Of a stretch of DNA of 64,000 nucleotides, positions 9,694 to 16,672 are shown piece after piece. The stretch spans positions 62,001-126,000 of the forward strand of contig NZ_RHFG01000004.1 in the NCBI RefSeq assembly GCF_004745485.1, read 5' to 3'. This stretch comes from Brevibacterium sp. S22. Its GTDB lineage: Bacteria > Actinomycetota > Actinomycetes > Actinomycetales > Brevibacteriaceae. Under the pieces are notes generated by a model that saw only the letters and a program-made list of their open reading frames with translations, had not been told where the DNA came from and searched no databases. Made by a program: the position numbers and the translations under genes. Numbering within the stretch: the stretch's first letter is position 1; each line of letters starts with the position of its first letter.

Positions 9694-10833
9694 GTGACCA
9701 GCACACCAGCACGCACCGTCGACAGCTCGGCCCGCGTCGGCGTCATCGGCAGCGGAATCGCCGGGGCCAGCGCTGCCTTCGGCCTCGCCTCCCGCGGCGT
9801 CGACGTCACCATTGTCGACGATGCCATGGCCGGTCAGGCCACTGCTGCCAGCGCGGGAATCATCGCACCGTGGGTGTCGACGAGTACGGGCGCCTTCTAC
9901 GAGACGTACGCGGCCGGAGGGAACTTCTATCCCGCGTTCCTCGAAGCGCTGAGGACGCTCGGCATCCCCGACCTCGGCTATCGCAGGTCCGGTGCCCTCG
10001 TCGTCAACAATGATCCGGACACCCTCGCCGAGGCGGCTGCGACCATCCGTTCACGTGTCGCGACCGCCGGGACAGTTGCGGGCGAGGTCCGCTACCTCGA
10101 TGCAGCAGAGCTTGCCGAGCTCTTCCCACCGATCTCTCCTGACATGACCGGACTCCTCATCACCGGAGGCGGCCGTGTCGACGGCCGGGTTCTGCGTGAT
10201 GCGATCCTCACCGGGGCGAGACAGCATGGCGCCAGGTTCATCGCCGACACTGCCCAAGCCATCACCCCATCGGGTCAGGGAACATGGTCGGTGCGCACCA
10301 CCTCGGCGATGGAGGACTTCGACGCCCTCGTCATCGCAGGTGGGGCGCGGAGTGCCGACCTCCTGGGACGACTCGGCCACACTGTGGGAATCGTTCCTCA
10401 ACGTGGTCAGCTGCTCCATATGGAACTGCGCGGCGTCAACACATCGCCCTGGCCGACGATTCACCCGCTCGACCATCACTACATCACCCCATTCGACGGA
10501 GGCCGCATCGTCGCAGGCGCCACCAGGGAGGACGGCGTCGGCTTCGACGTCCGCGCCACCGCTGCCGGAACACAGCAGGTCATCGACGACGCGCTGCGGA
10601 TCGCCCCAGGACTCGCCGAGGCGACCGTCCTCGAGACCCGGGTCGGAGTGCGCCCCATGTCGACCCGCGAGGGGGCGCTGCCGTACGCGGGAGCGGTTCC
10701 GGGCGTGGACGGACTGTGGCTGGCGTCGGGGTTCGGCGCCGGTGGTCTCACGATGGGCCCGCTCATCGGTGATGGAGTGGCCAGGCTGATACTCGGCGAA
10801 GGAGCACCGGAGATCGCCCACCTGGCACTGTGA
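9694..10833 (+). CDS. FAD-dependent amine/D-amino acid oxidoreductase (DadA/ThiO-like)
   Basis: The start is GTG 9694, with AGGGAGG at 9681-9687. The upstream ATG at 9568 is unsupported. The 379-aa product starts with a dinucleotide-binding fold (VGVIGSGIAGASAAFGLASRG, GxGxxG) and contains a DAO-type substrate domain. It ends with GLWLASGFGAGGLTMGPLIGDGVARLI, the FAD-capping C-terminus typical of DadA and glycine-oxidase-like flavoenzymes. The likely reaction is oxidative deamination of a D-amino or imino acid, substrate unknown. Its last codons form the first unit of a tandem repeat that continues past the stop. Confidence 0.85.
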   Translation: MTSTPARTVDSSARVGVIGSGIAGASAAFGLASRGVDVTIVDDAMAGQATAASAGIIAPWVSTSTGAFYETYAAGGNFYPAFLEALRTLGIPDLGYRRSGALVVNNDPDTLAEAAATIRSRVATAGTVAGEVRYLDAAELAELFPPISPDMTGLLITGGGRVDGRVLRDAILTGARQHGARFIADTAQAITPSGQGTWSVRTTSAMEDFDALVIAGGARSADLLGRLGHTVGIVPQRGQLLHMELRGVNTSPWPTIHPLDHHYITPFDGGRIVAGATREDGVGFDVRATAAGTQQVIDDALRIAPGLAEATVLETRVGVRPMSTREGALPYAGAVPGVDGLWLASGFGAGGLTMGPLIGDGVARLILGEGAPEIAHLAL

Positions 10834-10933
10834 GCAGAGGACTGGCGCCATGGGCTGAGGAATAGTGCCAAGAGTCGAGGACCGGCGCCGTGAGCAGAGC
10901 GTCGGCGCCGTGAGTCAAGGACCGGCGCCGTGG
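10822..10933. repeat. About 20-bp degenerate tandem repeat over the 3' end of the flavoenzyme gene
   Basis: Successive units start near 10822, 10842, 10863, 10882, 10902 and 10922 (19-21 bp, consensus about CCGGCGCCGTGAGCAGAGGA). The first unit contains the final codons and the TGA at 10831-10833. Confidence 0.85.
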
Positions 10934-10974
10934 CCGTGGCCGAAGATGCTCGTCGGATGGCTTTCGCGGTTTGC

Positions 10975-10980
10975 TAGCCT
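10975..10980 (+). promoter_or_regulatory. -10 box of leaderless MFS promoter
   Basis: TAGCCT is followed by 6 nt and the ATG at 10987. Confidence 0.45.
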
Positions 10981-10986
10981 GAGGCC

Positions 10987-12339
10987 ATGACTGCGGCGCT
11001 GCCCCGAGCCTTCCGCTGGTTCTGGGCGGGCGAAACCGTCTCCGGCTTCGGCAGCTGGATCACCATGATCGCCCTGCAGGTCATCGTCGTCGATCATCTG
11101 CATGCAGGGACCGTCGGTGTGGGGTGGCTGAACGCCGCGCGGTGGCTGCCCTACCTGCTGTTCGGTCTCGTGCTCGGGGCGCTGATCGACCGGGTGCGAC
11201 GCAGACCGGTCATGATCGGAACCGACCTGGTGCGAGCTCTTCTGCTGTGTGCGATCCCCGCTCTGTGGTTCACCGATCTGCTCGATCTCAGCGCGCTCGT
11301 CCTGCTCGTCGCGCTTCTGGGAACGGCGACATTGGTCAACGACAGCGCTTCGCAGGCGTTTCTGCCCCGCCTCGTCGCCCGGAGCAGCCTGCAGCCGGCC
11401 CACGCCCGCATCGACGGCACGAATGCGGCAGCAGAGACGGCCGGTCCCGCACTCGGCGGTGCGCTTCTCGCGCTCATCTCCGCTCCACTGGCCGTTCTCA
11501 TCAACGTCTCGACGTTTCTGTTCTCCGCGATCGTCGTCGCACTCATCCGCGTCGACGAACCCAGGCTGCCGCATGCTGGGGCCGCGAGCGCAACGCCTTC
11601 GGGTTCAGCACCGCCGCAGCAGCAGGAACCGAGGCCGCCGCAGTCGTCGCCGCAGCCGGAACCGCAGTCGCCACCGTCGAAGCGGCGGCTCGGTCACGAG
11701 ATCGCGGCCGGACTGAGATGGGTGTATTCGACTCGAACGCTGAGTGACCTCGCCGTGTGGACACACGTCTGGTTCGCCGGGCAGGCCATCCTGGCAGCGG
11801 TCACTGCCGTGTACTTCCTCAGCGACATCGGCCTCGACACCTTCTCCTTCGGCATCGTCATGGGAGGAAGCGGACTCGGCGGCATTGCCGGAGCGCTGAG
11901 CTCAGGGGCAGTGGGACGACGTGTGGGGACCGGACGAACCGTGATCCTCGCCCACATCTGCTCAGCCGTCGGTGTCCTCGTCCTGATCTCGGCCGGACTC
12001 GCCGCGGACGGCGGGACGGGGAATGGCCGGTCCACAGCCGCCTCGGCGATCATCCTGTTCACCGGGATGTTCCTGCACGGTTTCGGGATCGGGCTGAGCA
12101 ACTCGCATGAGATGGCCTACCGGCAGTCGATCACTCCTGACCGTTTCCAGGCGCGGACGAACACGACGATGCGTTCGATCAACCGGGCCGTCATCGTCAT
12201 AGTCTCGCCTTTGGCCGGATTCCTCGCCGCTGCCACCGGCACCGAATTCGCTTTGGTCCTCGCGGCCGCGATCTTCGCTCTCACAGCCATCGGATTGTGG
12301 TTCTCGCCCTTTCGGACCGTGCGACTCGACCGCGGCTGA
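10987..12339 (+). CDS. MFS transporter (MFS_3/MefA-like drug efflux type)
   Basis: The 450-aa product opens RAFRWFWAGETVSGFGSWITMIALQVIVV, the N-terminus typical of the MefA/enterobactin-exporter branch of the major facilitator superfamily. The motif-A-like loop GALIDRVRRRPVMI follows helix 2. About 11-12 hydrophobic helices are evident. The central cytoplasmic loop (about residues 197-240) carries a Pro/Gln/Ser-rich insert (QQQEPRPPQSSPQPEPQSPPSKRR). Substrate export by proton antiport is inferred; the substrate is unknown. The start has a -10 6 nt upstream and no RBS. Its 3' end is duplicated downstream (12309-12390). Confidence 0.85.
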   Translation: MTAALPRAFRWFWAGETVSGFGSWITMIALQVIVVDHLHAGTVGVGWLNAARWLPYLLFGLVLGALIDRVRRRPVMIGTDLVRALLLCAIPALWFTDLLDLSALVLLVALLGTATLVNDSASQAFLPRLVARSSLQPAHARIDGTNAAAETAGPALGGALLALISAPLAVLINVSTFLFSAIVVALIRVDEPRLPHAGAASATPSGSAPPQQQEPRPPQSSPQPEPQSPPSKRRLGHEIAAGLRWVYSTRTLSDLAVWTHVWFAGQAILAAVTAVYFLSDIGLDTFSFGIVMGGSGLGGIAGALSSGAVGRRVGTGRTVILAHICSAVGVLVLISAGLAADGGTGNGRSTAASAIILFTGMFLHGFGIGLSNSHEMAYRQSITPDRFQARTNTTMRSINRAVIVIVSPLAGFLAAATGTEFALVLAAAIFALTAIGLWFSPFRTVRLDRG

Positions 12340-12390
12340 GAATCGCACGCTTTCGGACCGTGCGACTCGACCGTAGCTGAGAATCGCACG
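12309..12390. repeat. Tandem duplication of 41 bp spanning the MFS stop codon
   Basis: Unit 12309-12349 is repeated at 12350-12390 with only two differences. The first unit contains the last ten codons and the TGA (12337-12339), so the second copy is a non-coding echo of the gene's end. Confidence 0.95.
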
Positions 12391-12457
12391 CCTCGCGGAC
12401 TGCCTACGCTGCCGGTTCGCGGTGCTTCGCCGAGCCGCCTCAGGCATCCCACACCCT

Positions 12458-12500
12458 TAACCGCAGTACACCCTATTGCAACGCGGTGTTCTGCCGTTAT
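12458..12500. repeat. Degenerate palindrome related to the one at 9516-9557
   Basis: TAACCGCAGTACACC and CGGTGTTCTGCCGTTA form arms around TATTGCAACG, with five mismatches in 21 pairs. It shares the ACACC...TTGCAACG...GGTGTT core with 9516-9557. A third GTTAC/GTAAC pair with GGTGTGGCAGTAAC follows at 12519-12563, all between convergent genes. Confidence 0.6.
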
Positions 12501-12606
12501 CGGCGAGGGATCGAGTCGTTACCCAAGGTGAAGCCACTCCGAGTGCGGTGTGGCAGTAACGGTGCGGGGTGCCATCTGCCGGCCCGGGGCTGACCGTGGC
12601 CTGCCC

Positions 12607-13104
12607 TTATCCGATGAAGTGGATGAGCACGCCGATGCCGAAGGTGAGCGCGGCGAGCAGCGCCAGCACGAACTCGATGCCCGCGCCCAGACCGATCGCC
12701 TTGATCGACTCCCAGCTGGAGTTCCACGCCGCCTTCCCGTCCTTGAGGCGCGCGTATTCGGCCAGGTAGAGGCCCGCGACGAAACCGATCGGCAGTCCGA
12801 GCACCGGGATGACGAAGAAGCCGATGACGGCCAGCACCCCGCCCAGCAGCACCGATGCATTCGGCACCTGCATGGACTTGAGCTTGCGGCCGGTGAGCAC
12901 GAGCGAGGCGCTCATTCCGGCCGCGACGAATACGGCGACGATGGCGAAGATGATCCAGGCGGTCGGCCCGCCGATGATGATCGCCCAGATGAGCACCGCA
13001 ACGGCGATGAGGATCGATCCGGGCAGCACCGGCACAATGATGCCGAGGCAGCCGATCAGGATCGCCAGGCCGACCAGCACCGAGGTGATGATGTCAGTTG
13101 TCAC
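12607..13104 (-). CDS. DUF456 family membrane protein
   Basis: The 165-aa protein is almost entirely hydrophobic, with about five helices. Glycine-rich signature stretches are ILIGCLGIIVPVLPGSILIAVAVLIWA and GGVLAVIGFFVIPVLGLPIGFVAGLYLAEYARLKD, which fit DUF456. Function is unknown for the family. It resembles other two-repeat small membrane proteins, and the two PVLPG/PVLGLP segments look like an internal duplication. The start is a GTG at 13104 with a weak RBS. It lies 177 bp downstream of the next MFS gene on the same strand, so it may be read through from it. Confidence 0.8.
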   Translation of the reverse strand: MTTDIITSVLVGLAILIGCLGIIVPVLPGSILIAVAVLIWAIIIGGPTAWIIFAIVAVFVAAGMSASLVLTGRKLKSMQVPNASVLLGGVLAVIGFFVIPVLGLPIGFVAGLYLAEYARLKDGKAAWNSSWESIKAIGLGAGIEFVLALLAALTFGIGVLIHFIG

Positions 13105-13281
13105 AGTCCGTCCGTTTCGATCGTATGGCCTCGAGCTCCCGCCGAGGCGGTCGACCGAGATTCTATGGCATGAACCTCCGGATCCGCCGAATACAGGTCT
13201 TCTGGCCCGACGAGTGCCGCCACCCGCCGACAGGCAGTCCGCCCGCCAGACTCCGTCAGTCTGTGTTTCCGCCGGACACCG

Positions 13282-14559
13282 TCAGTCTGTGCTGCCGCCC
13301 GGAGGACGGCCGTGATAGCTCAGGTGCAGGCGGATCCGCGACTTCGGATCCCGATGGAGGCGGAGGTCTTTAGCCATGATCATCCACGTCAGTCCGACAG
13401 CGAAGGCGATGATCCCCGAGGCGCTTCCCACGACCAGCGCCATCCGCGGTCCGAAGATATCGGCGACCCATCCGGCCAGGGGTGCCCCGATCGGGGTGCC
13501 GCCCATGACGACGGCCGCGTAGATCGCCATCACTCGGCCGCGGTAGTTCGCAGCTGTGGTCGTCTGCACGTAGGCATTCGCCGAGGTCATCATCGTCAGC
13601 GATGCGAAGCCGACGAACATGAGGGAGGCGGCGAAGAGGTAGTAGTTGGGCATCAGCGACGCCACTCCGGCGGCCACGCCGAATCCCCCGGCGGCACCGA
13701 AGATGAACCGCAGTCGGGGCTTCTCCCGCCGCGCCGAGGCGAGCGCCCCGGTGACAGAGCCGATGGCCATGACGGAGTTGAGCAGACCGAAGCCGCTGGC
13801 ATCCTTGCCGAACTCGATCTTCGCCATCGTCGCGGTGTAGATGTTGAAGTTGAATCCGAAGGTCGCGATGATGAACAGCACGACGAGCACGATCGTGATG
13901 TCCGGTCGCCTGCGCAGGTACTTCAGTCCCCCGAGGACGCCGCCCTTGCCGCGCCGACCGGAGGGATGCAGCTTCGACTTGTCGAGGCGGATGAGCACCG
14001 TGAGCGTCGCGGCGAAGCCGAGACCGCTGATGAGGAAGACAGGACCGGGTCCGATGAGGGCGGTGAGCACACCGGCGACGGCAGGGCCGATCATGCGGGC
14101 GCCGTTGAACGAGGCCGAGTTGAGGCTGACCGCGTTCGGCAGCAGCTTCTCACCGACGAGTTCGGAGACGAACGCCTGCCGCGACGGGTTGTCCAGGGTC
14201 GTGAGCATTCCGAGCGTGAACGCGAGCACGTAGACGTGCCAGAGAACGATGACGTCGGTGATGGTGAGGACGAAGAGGATGAGTCCGATGGTGCCCAGCA
14301 GCGCCTGGGTGACCATGAGCAGACGTCGCTTGTCGAACTTGTCGACGAGGTTGCCCGCGAACGGGAACATGATCAGCTGCGGGCCCAACTGCAGAGCCAT
14401 GGTGATGCCCAGCGCCGAAGCGTTGTTGTCCGTGAGCATGGTCAGGACGATCCAGTCCTGCGCCGTGCGCTGCATCCATGTCCCGGTGTTGGAGATCAGG
14501 GCACCGGCGAACCAGTGCCGGTAGTTCGGCTCCGACAACGACCGGAACATCTGGGACAT
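13282..14559 (-). CDS. MFS transporter (MFS_3 exporter type)
   Basis: The 425-aa protein has NYRHWFAGALISNTGTWMQRTAQDWIVL at its N-terminus, the signature of the transmembrane-effector/enterobactin-exporter MFS branch. Loop 2-3 motif A appears as NLVDKFDKRRLLM, and DNPSRQAFVSELV follows helix 4. Twelve hydrophobic segments can be counted. It lies 8 nt behind the DUF3027 gene and is probably co-transcribed with it and the cold-shock gene. An MFS protein in this position is conserved in actinobacteria, which suggests a housekeeping export function. The substrate is not deducible. Confidence 0.87.
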   Translation of the reverse strand: MSQMFRSLSEPNYRHWFAGALISNTGTWMQRTAQDWIVLTMLTDNNASALGITMALQLGPQLIMFPFAGNLVDKFDKRRLLMVTQALLGTIGLILFVLTITDVIVLWHVYVLAFTLGMLTTLDNPSRQAFVSELVGEKLLPNAVSLNSASFNGARMIGPAVAGVLTALIGPGPVFLISGLGFAATLTVLIRLDKSKLHPSGRRGKGGVLGGLKYLRRRPDITIVLVVLFIIATFGFNFNIYTATMAKIEFGKDASGFGLLNSVMAIGSVTGALASARREKPRLRFIFGAAGGFGVAAGVASLMPNYYLFAASLMFVGFASLTMMTSANAYVQTTTAANYRGRVMAIYAAVVMGGTPIGAPLAGWVADIFGPRMALVVGSASGIIAFAVGLTWMIMAKDLRLHRDPKSRIRLHLSYHGRPPGGSTD

Positions 14560-14567
14560 CGAGTGAG

Positions 14568-15533
14568 TCAGCCCTCCTGGAACTCGAGCTCGCCGGAGAA
14601 GTCATCGACGACGGCTTCCGCCGGCTCGCTGTTCGACCGTCTCACGTCGGTCTCCGAATGCGCGCCGCACCCGGATTCGAGTCCGACCACGCGACCGTCG
14701 AACGGTGACCACGCATTGGCGCAGACTCCGAACTTCTGGCGCAGCGATCCGGCGATCGGCATGAGGTAGCCGCAGCTGCCGCAGTGGGCCGATGCCCGGC
14801 TGGCGAACTCGCCTTCGGGTCCGGCGTCCGAGTCCGCCCACCGGCTGGCGGCGGCGGAGAGTCCGTCGGCCGAGAGCACGCGTTCGCGGCCGAGACCGAA
14901 TTCGAAGTTCGCGATCTGATCGACGTTGTCCGCCGAATTGTCCTCGGTCTGTTGGAAGCCCGGCTGCAGGTTCGGATCCTGATCGAGCTTCGGCAGCGTG
15001 TCACGCGGACCCATATCGCCGGGTTCGAGTCGCTCCTCCCACGGCACCCATTCCGGCGCGGTCAGCGCGTCGGGGCCGGGCAGCAGCGCGGTTTCGCAGA
15101 CCGTGACCTTCTTCGCACGCGGGGCGCGGGCGAGCACGGCCACCCACCGCCATCCGCGGTAGGTCGGGTCGGTGCACACGAAGTAGTGGGTGACCAGGCG
15201 GGTTGCCTCCGCCACCGTTCCCAGGTGTTCGCCGACAACGGCACTGCCGGCCACCTCGGCGATGGCGGTGCGGGCGATGTCGATCGCCGCGGCCAGCTGA
15301 GTGTCGAGGACGACCTTCTCCGAGCCCGACCGTCCGCGGCCGGTCTTCGATCCCTTCGCCGAGGCGGTCGTGCCGGTGCCGGTCGACGCTGCGCTTCCAG
15401 CGGCGGTCGGCTCGACCTCACCGGCGGTCGAGACCGTCGCGGCCTCGTCTCCGCCGATGGTCTGCTCGACGTCGCTTGCGGCAGCGGGCGCGGCGGTCTG
15501 CCGGGCCAGCCAATCACTGAACAGTGATGACAT
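14568..15533 (-). CDS. DUF3027 domain protein with zinc-ribbon-like C-terminus
   Basis: The 321-aa product starts with a 90-residue Ala/Thr/Ser-rich tract. The DUF3027 core is at about residues 90-235 (HYFVCTDPTYRGWRWVAVLARAPRAKKVTVCETALLPGPDALTAPEWVPWEERLEPGDM). Cys/His pairs near the end (AHCGSCGYLMPI, GVCANAWSP, SGCGAH) could bind zinc. Function is unknown. The start codon shares a base with the stop of the cold-shock gene (TGATG), so the two are translationally coupled, a pairing conserved in actinobacteria. I infer an RNA- or transcription-related housekeeping role only from that coupling. Confidence 0.85.
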   Translation of the reverse strand: MSSLFSDWLARQTAAPAAASDVEQTIGGDEAATVSTAGEVEPTAAGSAASTGTGTTASAKGSKTGRGRSGSEKVVLDTQLAAAIDIARTAIAEVAGSAVVGEHLGTVAEATRLVTHYFVCTDPTYRGWRWVAVLARAPRAKKVTVCETALLPGPDALTAPEWVPWEERLEPGDMGPRDTLPKLDQDPNLQPGFQQTEDNSADNVDQIANFEFGLGRERVLSADGLSAAASRWADSDAGPEGEFASRASAHCGSCGYLMPIAGSLRQKFGVCANAWSPFDGRVVGLESGCGAHSETDVRRSNSEPAEAVVDDFSGELEFQEG

Positions 15534-15913
15534 CAGGACTCCAAATCGTCGGCAATCGCCCGCAGCAGGCTGGCGACCTTGTTCCCATGTGTGGGATCCG
15601 GGTAACGGCCGTGCTGCAGTCCGTTGTTGAGGTCATCCAATACTTTGATGACATCTTCAACCATAACTGCCATGTCCACGGCCGGACGTCGGCGGGCCTT
15701 GGCGACCTTGCCCGGAGCACTCAGGGGGCGGGCCTTGAGCACCTGTGCTCCGCGGCGGGAGTCGACGACATCGTATTCGAGTCGGGTGCCCTTGGTGACT
15801 TCGAGTCCTTCGGGCAGCACGGAGGAATGGAGGAAGGCCTGCGAGCCGTCCTCGGCGATGACGAAGCCGAAGCCTTTGTCGGCATCGAACCATTTCACGC
15901 GTCCGGTGGGCAT
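15533..15913 (-). CDS. Cold-shock-domain protein with C-terminal extension
   Basis: Residues 1-66 form a cold-shock domain with RNP1 (KGFGFVIAE) and RNP2 (AFLHSSVL), starting MPTGRVKWFDADKGFGF. A 60-residue tail (PGKVAKARRRPAVDMAVMVEDVIKVLDDLNNGLQHGRYPDPTHGNKVASLLRAIADDLES) follows, so at 126 aa the protein is about twice a normal Csp. The domain binds single-stranded RNA and DNA. The helical tail is typical of the actinobacterial version paired with DUF3027. AAAGGA precedes the ATG. It contrasts with the short single-domain CspA at 39.5 kb. Confidence 0.93.
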   Translation of the reverse strand: MPTGRVKWFDADKGFGFVIAEDGSQAFLHSSVLPEGLEVTKGTRLEYDVVDSRRGAQVLKARPLSAPGKVAKARRRPAVDMAVMVEDVIKVLDDLNNGLQHGRYPDPTHGNKVASLLRAIADDLES

Positions 15914-16368
15914 GGTGTCCTTTCTGTCTGGTCGTACCCGCGGTGGCGGGTTTGTCGTTCGGTGCCCGCTGGTGCGGGCTGTGTGTCAGTCGGCCGTGGA
16001 ACGGCCGGGAAGCTGGTCGGGTGGTGCGTCGGTGACTGTGTGCAGGTCGCTGTGATCCCCAGCGGGTGTTCAAGCGGCGAGGCCGGACAGTCGGTGTGAT
16101 TGGTCATTTGGTGTGCCTGGTCAGTCGATGCTGTCCGTGGGGCCGCAGGCTGCCGAGATCAGACCGGCGGACTCGCATCGTCCGTTCCTTCTGTGCAGGC
16201 GGTGGGCGTCTTGTCGGCGAGCGCCTGATCGGTGGCGGACGATCACGGGCACGGGCGGGTGGCCGGCCGCCTCGGCGAGGTGGGGTTCGGCACCGCCTGG
16301 ATCACCCTGTGCGAGAGTGGCTCATACCCGTCCCCGCACCGGCGGGGTCAGCGGCACGAGTGTTGGTT
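15914..16368. other. 455-bp intergenic region upstream of the cold-shock operon
   Basis: It has no credible gene on either strand; open frames here have no RBS and atypical composition. The minus-strand cold-shock transcript must start here, possibly with a long leader. One exact copy of the 12-bp motif lies at 16267-16278. Several CGGTG/TGGTGCG-type short repeats are present, but no clear hairpin. Confidence 0.5.
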
Positions 16369-16599
16369 TCAGCGGTGGCCCACCCCGGTCTGTCTGCGTC
16401 GGATGGCTGCTCGGATCATGGCCACGCAGGCGAGGATGACGGCGATGGGCACGAGGATCATGGGCAGGTAGGTCAGCAGCGAACTGGGGGTCAGCCCCAT
16501 CCAGGCCTGACCGAGGACACCGAGGAGGCCGAGCGCCCCGATGGCTGCGGCGACAACCGCGGCGACAACTATGGTCGTGTCGACTCGAGTGGCTGACAA
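16369..16599 (-). CDS. Small two-helix membrane protein
   Basis: The start is TTG 16599 with GGAAGGA about 7 nt upstream. Of the 76 residues, two stretches are hydrophobic: TTIVVAAVVAAAIGALGLLGVLG (about 8-30) and LLTYLPMILVPIAVILACVAMIRAA (about 42-66), followed by a basic tail RRRQTGVGHR. I recognise no family. The upstream minus-strand frame extends to 17091, but that part is antisense to the helicase-associated gene and not believable. It lies divergent from that gene. Confidence 0.6.
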   Translation of the reverse strand: MSATRVDTTIVVAAVVAAAIGALGLLGVLGQAWMGLTPSSLLTYLPMILVPIAVILACVAMIRAAIRRRQTGVGHR

Positions 16600-16658
16600 T
16601 GCGCGTCCTTCCGTCCATTCTCTGATCCTGTTCTGCCCCTCTATTGTACCCCTCGCGA

Positions 16659-16664
16659 TAGACT
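16659..16664 (+). promoter_or_regulatory. -10 box of the helicase-associated gene
   Basis: TAGACT is followed by 8 nt and the ATG at 16673. No RBS is present, so the transcript is probably leaderless. Confidence 0.45.
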
Positions 16665-16672
16665 GATCTGCG

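Noticed and set aside
13312-14769. 485-aa plus-strand frame opposite the MFS gene
   Set aside because: The His/Arg/Asp/Glu-rich antisense reading mirrors the hydrophobic helices of the real MFS protein on the minus strand.
16066-16596. 176-aa plus-strand frame in the cold-shock leader region
   Set aside because: It has no RBS, is Arg/Gly/His-rich without domain signs, and its end lies antisense to the small membrane protein gene.
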